Assembly (NCBI RefSeq): GCF_900102215.1
Contig: NZ_FNBG01000032.1
Location: 1 to 51,962, forward strand
Source of the DNA: Fontibacillus panacisegetis
GTDB lineage: Bacteria; Bacillota; Bacilli; Paenibacillales; Paenibacillaceae
DNA: 51,962 nt
Reading direction: 5' to 3'
The translations under genes and the position numbers were made by a program. Positions 44,906 through 51,962 of the stretch are shown here, piece after piece. The first letter of the stretch is position 1. The number at the start of each line of letters is the position of its first letter. Below the pieces are notes generated by a model, which saw only the letters and a program-made list of their open reading frames with translations, did no database searches and was not told where the DNA came from.

Positions 44906-44922
44906 ACCGACTGTCTGTCGGT
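44906..44922 (-). promoter_or_regulatory. TetR operator
   Basis: ACCGAC-TGTCT-GTCGGT is a perfect 6-bp inverted repeat of the type bound by TetR repressors. It covers the predicted start site of the adjacent promoter. Confidence 0.8.
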
Positions 44923-44925
44923 TAT

Positions 44926-44954
44926 ATGTTAGCATACTGCCTCTCAGCTATCAA
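44926..44954 (-). promoter_or_regulatory. Predicted promoter of the TetR-ABC operon
   Basis: TTGATA (44954-44949) and TAACAT (44931-44926) with a 17-base spacer. The predicted start near 44919 lies in the operator. Confidence 0.55.
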
Positions 44955-44967
44955 GTGGCAGAAATAC

Positions 44968-44996
44968 AAAAAAACCGCTCCTTTTGTAAATGGCGC
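44968..44996 (-). terminator. Terminator of the metal-ATPase operon
   Basis: CGCC and GG(A)GCG pair with one bulge, followed by T7 on the minus strand. It resembles the terminator at 37877-37903 in sequence. Confidence 0.6.
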
Positions 44997-45033
44997 TTAT
45001 CGCTTCCAATTAACTAAGGAACGGTAATTATGT

Positions 45034-45714
45034 TCAGCACATTTCCTCTAAGCCTGATCTGTTTTTAATGATGATTCTTTTATGACCCTTCAGTTCGATC
45101 AGGTCTTCCTCCTGCAGTACTGCGAGCTTTCTACTCAGAGTCTCCTGACTCATACCGATCTGTGAGGCGAGATCCCCTTTCGACATATTCAGAAGAACCT
45201 CTTGACTCCCCTCTGATAGTTCAAGCAATGCCCTCGCCAATCGCTGAGACACCGTGCTTAAGCTGATGGTTTCAATGAGGTTTTCCGCCTTTTCCAGCCG
45301 TCGGCTCAATTCATCCAGCACCTTAAAAGCAATGGATGGATATTTTGCCATCAGCTCTTTTAGCTTTGCCCCCTGAATCACGCACATAGTCGATGCTTCC
45401 AGCACCTGTGCGTTATCGGTCAACGGCAGGGAACTGAACAGAGAGAGCTCCCCGATGAATTCGCCAGGCCCGATCACGCGAATGACCTGTTCCCTGCCAT
45501 TTACGTTAAGTCTGGATATTTTCACCCTGCCTGTGTACACAACGAACAGCGTACCACCTTGATCACCCGCCATGTATACCATATCGTGCTTCTCAAAGGT
45601 CTGCGAAGAAGCGATGTGGGCAATTTCCAGCATTTCTTCACGGCTCAAGCTTCCGAATATCGGCACGCTTTCGATACAGTTTGCATGACTCCCATAATGA
45701 CCGCAGCTATTCAC
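45034..45714 (-). CDS. Crp/Fnr-family regulator
   Basis: A 226-residue regulator. The cyclic-nucleotide-binding-fold domain spans about 14-125 (GEFIGELSLFSS near 84-95). The helix-turn-helix (SKGDLASQIGMSQETLSRKL, 178-197) carries the E-SR recognition pattern of the FNR/Flp branch. N-terminal C4, H6, H10 and C13 and a C-terminal Cys226 could hold a metal, an Fe-S cluster or a redox disulfide. It overlaps the ATPase gene by eight bases and probably activates this operon through the box at 47900-47915. Confidence 0.9.
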   Translation of the reverse strand: MNSCGHYGSHANCIESVPIFGSLSREEMLEIAHIASSQTFEKHDMVYMAGDQGGTLFVVYTGRVKISRLNVNGREQVIRVIGPGEFIGELSLFSSLPLTDNAQVLEASTMCVIQGAKLKELMAKYPSIAFKVLDELSRRLEKAENLIETISLSTVSQRLARALLELSEGSQEVLLNMSKGDLASQIGMSQETLSRKLAVLQEEDLIELKGHKRIIIKNRSGLEEMC

Positions 45715-47605
45715 TTATAGCCCTCCCTTTATGATCATGAATGTGATCATGAATGTTCCCTTTGGATTTTCCATATTCGAGCAAGCGGATCGCATTCAGG
45801 ATGACCAGCAGCACCGAGCCTTCATGCACCAGCATCCCGAAGGACAGGTTCACCGTTTTGATGAGCACGCCTGCTAACAGCAGCACTACCACCACCAGTG
45901 CAAAATAGATGTTCTGCTTCATGTTGCGCACGGTCGCCCGGCTTAAGCCAATCGCATAGGACAGCTTACCAACCTCCGCCGACATCAGCACCACATCGGC
46001 GGTTTCCATAGCGACATCGGTTCCAACACCACCGATAGCAATTCCCAGGCTCGCAGAAGCGAGCGCTGGTGCATCGTTGACCCCGTCGCCAACCATGGCA
46101 ATCGTTCCGTATTCTTTCTCCAGCTCGGCAAGAATCCTTACTTTGTCGTCGGGTAAAAGCTCGCTGTAATAATCATCTAGGCCGATTTCATCGGCGACCG
46201 ACTTTGCAGCTCTTCGATTATCCCCGGTCAGCATGACCACCTTTTTTACGCCCTGTGATTTAAGGCTGGCAACTAAAGCTCCCGCGTCCTCCCGGATGCT
46301 ATCAGCTATGGAAATTATACCATTAATGCCATCCTTATTGCCGACGATGACCACGGTCTGTCCCTGTTCCTCCTCAATTCTAAGATCATCCTCATAGCTT
46401 GTCACGCTGATCCCGTTGCTCTCGAACAGCTTTCGGTTGCCGATGTAATATACCTCGCCGTGAAGACTGAATATAAGCCCCTGACCTGTGATGATTTGCA
46501 TATTTTCAGGCACTTGCGTGATAACGCCAAACCTCTCCTCTGCCTTTACGATGATAGCTTTACCAAGGGGGTGCTCCGAATAGGATTCACCGATGGCGGC
46601 AATTCTCAGCAATTCGTCTTCATCCGTTTTGTACGCTTTTACCCGGGTCACACCGGGGTTTCCGACCGTTATAGTACCTGTCTTGTCAAACGCGACCACA
46701 TGAATAGTCCCCAGTTTCTCCATGATTTCGCCGCTCTTTACAAGAACTCCGTGCTTTGCACCGTTGCCAATACCGGCGACAATGGAAACCGGGGTAGATA
46801 TTACAAGTGCGCCAGGGCATGCGATCACGAGAAGAGTTAACGCGAGCTCAATATCTCTTGTGACCAAGTATAGAACCACTGCCAAAAGAATGATAATCGG
46901 CGTATAATAGCGGGAAAATTTTTCAAGGAATTTCTGTGTTTTCGCCTTTTTGTCCTGCGCCTCCTCAACCATCTGCAAAATCCTTGCAAAGGTTGTGTCA
47001 TCACCAACCCTGTCCGAACGGATCACAAGATATCCTGATTCGACAATAGTCCCTGAAAATACCGTTTCTTCCACACCGCGGTTCACGGGAACAGATTCCC
47101 CGGTAATCGTTGCTTGATTGACATAGGCGGAGCCTTCAACGACCGTACCGTCAACTGATATTTTCTCTCCGGGCTTCACAATCACCAGATCACCCTGTGC
47201 TACTTCATCGGGTTCGATAAATGTCTCGATGCCGTTTCTTTTTACCCTGGTTGTGTTAGGAGCCAGATCAAGCAGCGCCTTGATGGAGGATCTTGTTTTT
47301 TCTATTGTTCTTACTTCCAGATAATCCCCGAGCATAAACAGAAAGGTGACAGCCGCAGCCTCCCAATATTCTCCGATAAGGAGCGCTCCGATCACTGCAA
47401 GGGTCACCAAAGCGTCAATACCTACGATTCTGTACCTTAAAGCGCCAACCGCTTTTTTGAAAATCGGGACCCCTGCGATGATTGTAGTCATAAGCATTAG
47501 AATGATCGTAATCGCTTCATACCCCACCAGCTTCTTTAGCATAAAGGACACCGCGGCTAAAATTCCGGATACCCATATGATTTGGCCTTTAGTCAGTTTT
47601 AACAT
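45707..47605 (-). CDS. P1B-type heavy-metal ATPase lacking an N-terminal HMA domain
   Basis: A 632-residue metal-exporting ATPase: membrane segments, TGES (168), the ion-binding helix motif ACPGAL (Cys263-Pro-Gly), phosphorylation site DKTGT (307), SEHPLGKAI and GDGVNDAPAL. The usual CPC is CPG here, so one thiol ligand is lost, and the metal (Zn, Cd, Co or Fe) cannot be assigned. The last residues HDHIHDHKG are His-rich. The usual N-terminal HMA domain is encoded by the separate gene just upstream. Confidence 0.93.
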   Translation of the reverse strand: MLKLTKGQIIWVSGILAAVSFMLKKLVGYEAITIILMLMTTIIAGVPIFKKAVGALRYRIVGIDALVTLAVIGALLIGEYWEAAAVTFLFMLGDYLEVRTIEKTRSSIKALLDLAPNTTRVKRNGIETFIEPDEVAQGDLVIVKPGEKISVDGTVVEGSAYVNQATITGESVPVNRGVEETVFSGTIVESGYLVIRSDRVGDDTTFARILQMVEEAQDKKAKTQKFLEKFSRYYTPIIILLAVVLYLVTRDIELALTLLVIACPGALVISTPVSIVAGIGNGAKHGVLVKSGEIMEKLGTIHVVAFDKTGTITVGNPGVTRVKAYKTDEDELLRIAAIGESYSEHPLGKAIIVKAEERFGVITQVPENMQIITGQGLIFSLHGEVYYIGNRKLFESNGISVTSYEDDLRIEEEQGQTVVIVGNKDGINGIISIADSIREDAGALVASLKSQGVKKVVMLTGDNRRAAKSVADEIGLDDYYSELLPDDKVRILAELEKEYGTIAMVGDGVNDAPALASASLGIAIGGVGTDVAMETADVVLMSAEVGKLSYAIGLSRATVRNMKQNIYFALVVVVLLLAGVLIKTVNLSFGMLVHEGSVLLVILNAIRLLEYGKSKGNIHDHIHDHKGRAISE

Positions 47606-47626
47606 GAGCCGATGCCCCTTTCCGCT

Positions 47627-47842
47627 TTATTTTTCCGATAAAATCTTGTAGCCCAATTTTCCTATTTTGCCTTTAAGCTCCTCTGAAGAAACCAGGCTCT
47701 CGTCGTAAGTAACCTTGACCCTCGAAGTATTAAATAGCACCTCGGACTTTGTGACACCCGCCGTTTTCTTCATTGCTCCCTCGATTTTCGCGATGCAGCT
47801 TGGACAGGATACGGTCTCCAATTGATACGTTTTGTTTGTCAT
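47627..47842 (-). CDS. HMA-domain metallochaperone
   Basis: A 71-residue ferredoxin-fold protein with the metal site SCPSC (Cys13, Cys16) near its start and the family's VTKSEVLFNTSRVKVTYDE strand pattern. It probably delivers or senses metal for the ATPase encoded 21 bases downstream. It is first gene of the HMA-ATPase-Crp operon; AAAGGGAGG lies upstream of the ATG. Confidence 0.93.
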   Translation of the reverse strand: MTNKTYQLETVSCPSCIAKIEGAMKKTAGVTKSEVLFNTSRVKVTYDESLVSSEELKGKIGKLGYKILSEK

Positions 47843-47872
47843 GATTATTGCCTCCCTTTAATTTGTAAGCTC

Positions 47873-47915
47873 AGTATATTAGGAAAGGGGTAAAGATTCT
47901 TTGACCTGGATCAAA
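47873..47915 (-). promoter_or_regulatory. Class II Crp/Fnr-type promoter of the metal operon
   Basis: The dyad TTTGACCTGGATCAAA (47900-47915) matches the FNR-type TTGAT-N4-ATCAA pattern with one mismatch. TATACT (47878-47873) is a good -10. Taking its last base as -7, the dyad centre falls at -41.5, the classic class II activator position. Confidence 0.75.
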
Positions 47916-47982
47916 AACAAATAATTTATTGATACTTCAGACCATTACGCTATCGGTATTACTCGGTTAACAAGCAAAAATC

Positions 47983-48024
47983 AAAAAAGCACTGCATCCC
48001 AGTATGACTGGGAACAGTGCTTTT
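47983..48024 (-). terminator. Terminator of the tandem-VOC gene
   Basis: AAAGCACTG...CCCAGT and ACTGGG...CAGTGCTTT pair around ATG, followed by T6 on the minus strand. Confidence 0.85.
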
Positions 48025-48039
48025 AAGATCCAATTCTCT

Positions 48040-48954
48040 TTACCCCTTGTATGCCTTCCGTAAATCCGCAAGATCAATTTTTTTCATTTTAAGAGATGCT
48101 TTCGTTACTCTCTCAATTTGCTCCGGCGTACCCCTGCTCATCATCTCGTCCATCTCATTCGGAACAATCTGCCAGGATAGGCCATACTTATCTTTCAGCC
48201 AGCCGCATTGCTCGGCTTCAGGAACAGCGGAGAGCTTTTCCCAGTAGTGATCGATCTCTTCTTGTGTATCGCAATACACCATTAATGAGATGGCCTCGTT
48301 AAAGCTAAAATGATGCTCCTGCGCGCTGTCCATTGCTGAAAACCACTGATTCTCCAGCATGAAATCGGAAAACATGACTGTACCTTCTTTATCAGGCTCC
48401 ATGCCCTTAGAGTAGCGAGCAATATGACCTTGCTTTGAGTTGTTAAATACTGATAAATAAAAATGAAGCGCTTCCTCCGCCTTGCCGCATTTATCGCCGA
48501 CAAACATAAAAGAAGGAATTATCGCAGGCCGCTCCTCACCTTCTGGGTTGGTAAGAATCAACTGCCACGTTAAACCATATTTATCCTGAATCCATCCATA
48601 CCTCTCACTGAACGGATACTTATCAAGCGGCATTAATGCTGTGCCACCTTCAGATAATTTGTTCCAAACCTCATTTATTTTCTTATCTGCGTCTTTTTCC
48701 CTCGACGGGTCAAAATTAACCATGAAAGACACCGACGGATTGAACTTGAAAAAAGGCCCTGCACTGATTGCCATGAACTTCTGCCCCCATATTTCAAAAG
48801 AGACAACATCACATTGACCTGAGGGTGTGTCATAGAGAGCTGTAACATTCGTATTTTTTGAGTCCGGGAAAATGGAAGCGTAAAACTCTGCTGCTTCTTT
48901 TGCCTCCTTATCGTACCATAAATGCGGAACAATCATTTGATTGGCTTCTACCAT
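48040..48954 (-). CDS. Tandem PhnB/VOC-like protein
   Basis: A 304-residue protein with two repeats of the PhnB-type VOC domain: MIVPHLWYDKEAKEAAEFY near residue 7 and a second IIPSFMFVGDKCGKAEEALHFY near 144. Each ends with a WGWIQD/CGWLKDKYGLSWQ motif. Such proteins are small cytosolic dimers of unknown substrate. GAGGAGG precedes the ATG. Single gene. Confidence 0.92.
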   Translation of the reverse strand: MVEANQMIVPHLWYDKEAKEAAEFYASIFPDSKNTNVTALYDTPSGQCDVVSFEIWGQKFMAISAGPFFKFNPSVSFMVNFDPSREKDADKKINEVWNKLSEGGTALMPLDKYPFSERYGWIQDKYGLTWQLILTNPEGEERPAIIPSFMFVGDKCGKAEEALHFYLSVFNNSKQGHIARYSKGMEPDKEGTVMFSDFMLENQWFSAMDSAQEHHFSFNEAISLMVYCDTQEEIDHYWEKLSAVPEAEQCGWLKDKYGLSWQIVPNEMDEMMSRGTPEQIERVTKASLKMKKIDLADLRKAYKG

Positions 48955-49148
48955 AAGCTATACCTCCTCAGTTGAGGTTTGCGGGCAAGGCCCACATCAC
49001 CTATGAAAATATTTTGTAGTCTTCAGCAACCGTACTTGTACATTTTACACCAAAATCGAGCTGGTTAAACAGTTTTCGCTGACCTATGCCTTGCCCCAAA
49101 ATCCGACGTTCTTTTTATCAAAATAAACACCATTGTTCCATCCGGCTT

Positions 49149-50705
49149 TCACACCAGTTGCTTACTCTCAGAATCCCAGCGCCATGCTAAATCACCATGC
49201 AGTCGCAGACCGCCATACCACTCATCTATCTCCTTAATCTTCATCCAATCCTTTACACCCGCCGCTACTTCCCTTCCTACTTCCGTTAATGCAACAACGC
49301 ATTCATTAAAGGAGGGGTCCCCTTTCTTTCGATAATCAGGAAATGAATAGAGACCTTGTATCTCTAATAAAGCATTCGGTCGTTCCGACAGACTCCTTAA
49401 TCGATACCAAAATTCCAGATCACCCATTCCTAGTACACTTATTCGGTTCCCTATTTCCTTAAACAACTCCAGCGGAGTACTCACTCCATCCCGAACGAGC
49501 TCCAAGGTTGTCTGCTCTACAATACCCAACCCGTTCATTGTGGAGGGCAGACGAGACAAATGTAGTTCAAGAGCCGCTTTAGCAAAAGGCAATGCCGATG
49601 TGTCTTCATGCAAAATATCAACATGCCGCGTAATATCAGGGGAAGTGTACGCCTCCCAAATTTTCCGGCCAGTCTCCAGTTCCTTCCGCCCGATCCGCTG
49701 CCACGTGCCTGACAACTTTTCCAGCTGCTTCGTTGTTAACTCTCCCAATCCCCTAAATAAATCAATCCCTGGATAGTTGCCTATACACAGCAGATTTAGT
49801 TTTGTATGACCCAGCGTCTGAGCTGAGAACCAGTGCAGTAAAAAGCTTAACATGAGCTGATCGAATAAATCGTGCTCAAACCATAACACTACTTCATCGT
49901 ACTTATGGAAGTTATGAAGAACCTGCTCCTGGGACTTGCAATTTGATATATAGTCTTCTGGCGGAATACCTAAAGTTCTCTCCAAATATGCCGATCTGGA
50001 CGGACTCTGATGGTGCTCACTCATTTCAAGGAATACCGGACCTACCGGATACACTTCTCTCCAGACCAGAATATCTCCGCGAATATTCCCTTCCTTCAAC
50101 TTGTCCCCGATATGATCTCCGTTTACTATATGTAGCATCGCTTCTCCTCCTTCGTAAATTTCGTTGAACACAGATATAAAGTCGGTGACAAGCATCGACG
50201 ATCTCAGCTTATTTCGAGCATCGAACAACCGTTTTTTTAGCACAGAGGGAGATACCCCCAGGTAGCTTGATATTTCTTTGATAGAGTACCCTTGAAAATA
50301 AAATAGCTGAACTGCCAGTTTTAAACGATCAGATAAACCCTCGACAGATTGATGAAGCTTCTGGTGCCATTCCCTTCTTTCTGCGATAAGCTCTACATCG
50401 AATTCCTCAGCATCCATTGCGATATCTTCATCCAGCAGCATCATCGCAGGTTTCTTATGGCGAAGAATACGATAACATTTACGTTCGACAATAATCTTAA
50501 ACCATCCAGGGAACGCCTCCGCATCCTGCAGCTTGTCAAGATTAGCAAAAGCCTCCGTGAACGCTTCCTGTACGGCATCCTCCGCCAGACACCAATCATC
50601 TAACTTGGCATATGCCACTGAAAATGCCATTCCGCTAAAATGCTGCACTAGCTGCTCCCATGCAATTTGATCGCCTTGTCGAGCTCCTTCAATCCATTGC
50701 CGCAC
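49149..50705 (-). CDS. ECF-type sigma factor fused to DUF1835 domain
   Basis: A 518-residue protein. Residues 1-175 are an ECF sigma-70 module: region 2 with WCLAEDAVQEAFTEAFANL near 38-56, and region 4 with YSIKEISSYLGVSPSVLKKRLFDARNKLR near 140-168. Residues 190-518 are a DUF1835-type domain (LHIVNGDHIGDKL, GDILVWREVYPVGP, WFEHDLFDQ). Start is GTG after GGAGGTG. A second strong start (GGAGGAG, then ATG at 50138) sits exactly at the domain join, so the DUF1835 part may also be made alone. No anti-sigma gene adjoins. Target promoters are unknown. Confidence 0.88.
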   Translation of the reverse strand: MRQWIEGARQGDQIAWEQLVQHFSGMAFSVAYAKLDDWCLAEDAVQEAFTEAFANLDKLQDAEAFPGWFKIIVERKCYRILRHKKPAMMLLDEDIAMDAEEFDVELIAERREWHQKLHQSVEGLSDRLKLAVQLFYFQGYSIKEISSYLGVSPSVLKKRLFDARNKLRSSMLVTDFISVFNEIYEGGEAMLHIVNGDHIGDKLKEGNIRGDILVWREVYPVGPVFLEMSEHHQSPSRSAYLERTLGIPPEDYISNCKSQEQVLHNFHKYDEVVLWFEHDLFDQLMLSFLLHWFSAQTLGHTKLNLLCIGNYPGIDLFRGLGELTTKQLEKLSGTWQRIGRKELETGRKIWEAYTSPDITRHVDILHEDTSALPFAKAALELHLSRLPSTMNGLGIVEQTTLELVRDGVSTPLELFKEIGNRISVLGMGDLEFWYRLRSLSERPNALLEIQGLYSFPDYRKKGDPSFNECVVALTEVGREVAAGVKDWMKIKEIDEWYGGLRLHGDLAWRWDSESKQLV

Positions 50706-50864
50706 CCCTTACACCTCCTCTGTATGCAGATACTATTTACAAAGTGCCGATAGCGTTGCAAAAGGTTACTTTGTTTATATTAAGGATAATAGTAACGACT
50801 CTATCGTTACTTGTGATACGATTCTCCAAACTCATCTTAGGTCTACAATTTCATCCTAGAAAGG

Positions 50865-50944
50865 CTGAACCCCCACTCTGTGAGCGGGGGTTCAGTATGA
50901 AGGAGAGGGCCTGCCGAAGGCAACGCCACATAGGTGGCGCTTGC
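50865..50944. other. Cluster of three stem-loops (structured RNA or element end)
   Basis: Three hairpins in 80 bases: CTGAACCCCC with GGGGGTTCAG plus an inner CTC/GAG (50865-50895); GCC-GAA-GGC (50913-50921); and GCAACGCCAC with GTGGCG-C-TTGC (50920-50944), which shares two bases with the second. No T-run follows on either strand, so they are not simple terminators. The GC content is well above the surroundings. It could be an IS200/605-type end or a non-coding RNA. Confidence 0.5.
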
Positions 50945-50989
50945 GGTGAGTGTAGTTACGGTTTTGATGTTACCCGATCCTCATTTTAT

Positions 50990-51208
50990 TTAGTGCTTAT
51001 GCTTAGTCTGAGTAGGACTTGTATTTGCTAAAATCGGTAGCATTTTCTCGCCTTTCTCCATGAAAGAATTGCATTGACCGCACACCGGCTGAGCCAAAAA
51101 AACGAAGTTATCCCTCATCCATCCGTTGCACTTTTTATTGGTGCATGACCATATAGTTGTCATTTCCTCTGGAAGATCACTCATTGGTCTTTTGCGTGAA
51201 TTGTACAA
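50990..51208 (-). CDS. ydjO: YdjO-family cold-inducible zinc-ribbon protein
   Basis: A 72-residue protein with the YdjO pattern: LPEEMTTIWSCTNKKCNGWMRDNF followed by QPVCGQCNSFM, giving a Cys4 zinc site, and a polar tail. In Bacillus this small protein accompanies cold-shock genes. It lies just downstream of csp with a terminator between. The ATG at 51208 is taken as given; the internal Met at residue 9 could also serve. Confidence 0.85.
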   Translation of the reverse strand: MYNSRKRPMSDLPEEMTTIWSCTNKKCNGWMRDNFVFLAQPVCGQCNSFMEKGEKMLPILANTSPTQTKHKH

Positions 51209-51238
51209 GTAACATCCCTCTTTCTTACCTGGAATAAG

Positions 51239-51268
51239 AAAAAAGACCCCAACACTATGGCTGGGGCC
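51239..51268 (-). terminator. Terminator after csp
   Basis: CCCCA and TGGGG pair around the GCCATAGTGT loop, followed by TCTTTTTTC on the minus strand. Confidence 0.8.
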
Positions 51269-51282
51269 TTGTAACAGAAGTC

Positions 51283-51483
51283 TTACAGTTTAACAACATT
51301 CTCGGCTTGTGGACCGCGATTACCTTGCACTACGTTAAATTCAACGCGTTGGCCTTCGTCCAACGATTTAAAGCCGTCGCCAACAATTGCACTGAAGTGC
51401 ACGAATACGTCGTTCCCGCCTTCAACCTCGATGAAACCAAATCCTTTTTCTGCATTAAACCATTTTACTGTTCCTGTTTCCAT
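51283..51483 (-). CDS. Cold-shock protein (CspA family)
   Basis: A 66-residue single OB-fold RNA chaperone with RNP1 KGFGFIEV and RNP2 VFVHFSAI, start [14 protein letters not shown], end [16 protein letters not shown] lies six bases before the ATG. The 128-base leader contains a long terminator-like hairpin. Confidence 0.97.
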   Translation of the reverse strand: METGTVKWFNAEKGFGFIEVEGGNDVFVHFSAIVGDGFKSLDEGQRVEFNVVQGNRGPQAENVVKL

Positions 51484-51529
51484 GATTAATTACCTCCACA
51501 TTTTCATTTTTAATTGAATTCAAAATTTC

Positions 51530-51591
51530 AAAAAAAATCACATATTGTACAAGGTTATAGTATTAAAATCATAACCCTCTACAATATGTGA
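51530..51591 (-). promoter_or_regulatory. Attenuator-like hairpin with U-tract in the csp leader
   Basis: TCACATATTGTA (51538-51549) pairs perfectly with TACAATATGTGA (51580-51591). After a small internal loop an inner GGTTAT/ATAACC stem continues. On the minus strand eight T follow. It lies between the predicted csp promoter and the gene, so it could terminate or gate csp transcription. Confidence 0.7.
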
Positions 51592-51617
51592 CTTCAGGTC
51601 GAAATTCCAATAATCTA

Positions 51618-51646
51618 ACTATAACACATTTGAAACTGGTTTACAA
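51618..51646 (-). promoter_or_regulatory. Predicted csp promoter
   Basis: TTGTAA (51646-51641) and TATAGT (51623-51618) with exactly 17 bases between. The predicted start is near 51611, giving a leader of about 128 bases. Confidence 0.65.
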
Positions 51647-51713
51647 CTCTCTTTCATCCCCGTCCATTATTTGTGAATACTTCTTGAAGCAGCCTACTGC
51701 AATATACAGAAAA

Positions 51714-51790
51714 AGAGGCAGTCCCAAAAGTTATCTAAGATAGCTTTTTAGCAGAAGAAAGGCAAGATATCAGGAAAAACATGAAAAAAC
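51714..51790 (-). repeat. Truncated end of the dispersed TIR element, copy D
   Basis: Reads GAGGCAGTCCCAAAAGTTAT inward from 51714, then the sub-terminal palindrome and the CAGGAAAAACATG part. This is the right end of element C in inverted orientation, lost beyond the third dyad. Confidence 0.75.
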
Positions 51791-51962
51791 AACTATGACG
51801 CTCAGGCGTCACCACCTAGAATGAAAATAATATACTCCAAATTTCCAAATTGCGCTTTTTCGAAATAGTACAGCTAGCTTATTCGTGAGAAGTCAGAGGA
51901 TTGCAGATCGAACACAGTAGAGGAAAAAATCTCCTTTATTTTCGAAAATGAGATGATTTTAA
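51791..51962. other. Non-coding tail of the window
   Basis: No gene is seen. A GACGC-CTGA-GCGTC hairpin lies at about 51798-51811, and AT-rich sequence runs to the edge. A GAGGA...TCCTT inverted pair lies near 51914-51936. Confidence 0.4.

Noticed and set aside
1..51962. tRNA and rRNA genes
   Set aside because: None of the conserved tRNA arm strings or rRNA segments were noticed on either strand; no feature is claimed.

Overview
The window comes from a low-to-moderate GC, spore-former-type Firmicute and fits Paenibacillus best. The evidence is strong AGGAGG-type ribosome sites with TTG and GTG starts, a pspA-ydjG-ydjH-ydjI operon, a YdjO-type cold protein beside a Csp, an SLH-anchored pullulanase, a permuted GH3 enzyme, an IS1182-type transposase, and dispersed intergenic repeats built on TGCA...TGCA dyads. 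Species is not determined.

Layout. 1-500: 3' end of an IS1182 transposase running into a dispersed repeat. 0.5-7.6 kb: chemotaxis receptor, GDSL hydrolase and a Hen1/Pnkp RNA-repair pair. 7.6-12.8 kb: a large SLH pullulanase with two LacI-type operator candidates, flanked by remnants of two other genes. 12.8-18 kb: NlpC/P60 lipoprotein, PPP-type phosphatase, class V aminotransferase with DsrE-like protein, SRPBCC and HEAT-like proteins. 18-18.6 kb: repeat-rich, with a TIR-bounded non-autonomous element. 18.6-25 kb: permuted GH3 glycosidase and the envelope-stress operon pspA-ydjG-ydjH-ydjI. 25-29.6 kb: Fic protein, DUF1697, HD hydrolase, LytTR-DUF3021 pair and a decayed IS4-type element. 29.6-32.4 kb: ahpC-ahpF and a DUF6809 gene.

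32.4-37.9 kb is a visibly AT-rich island with a tightly spaced four-gene operon: a protein with two GHKL ATPase modules and a kinase-like H-box, a stand-alone receiver-like protein, an HNH nuclease and an N6-adenine methyltransferase. It looks like a restriction-modification or defence cassette under phosphorelay-type or GHKL control. It is the best candidate here for an under-described system.

38-44.9 kb: small proteins, a decapitated GH5 cellulase, a VOC protein and a TetR-MFS(pseudo)-ABC resistance-like operon with a clear TetR operator. 45-47.9 kb: an HMA chaperone - P1B ATPase - Crp/Fnr operon. A Crp/Fnr-type box sits exactly at -41.5 of the predicted promoter, so the operon-encoded regulator probably activates its own operon. 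48-52 kb: tandem-VOC protein, an ECF sigma-DUF1835 fusion with a second strong internal start, a structured intergenic segment, ydjO and csp. The csp leader carries a long hairpin plus U-tract between promoter and gene. A truncated copy of the dispersed element lies near the end.

All calls come from reading the sequence. No database search or folding program was run.
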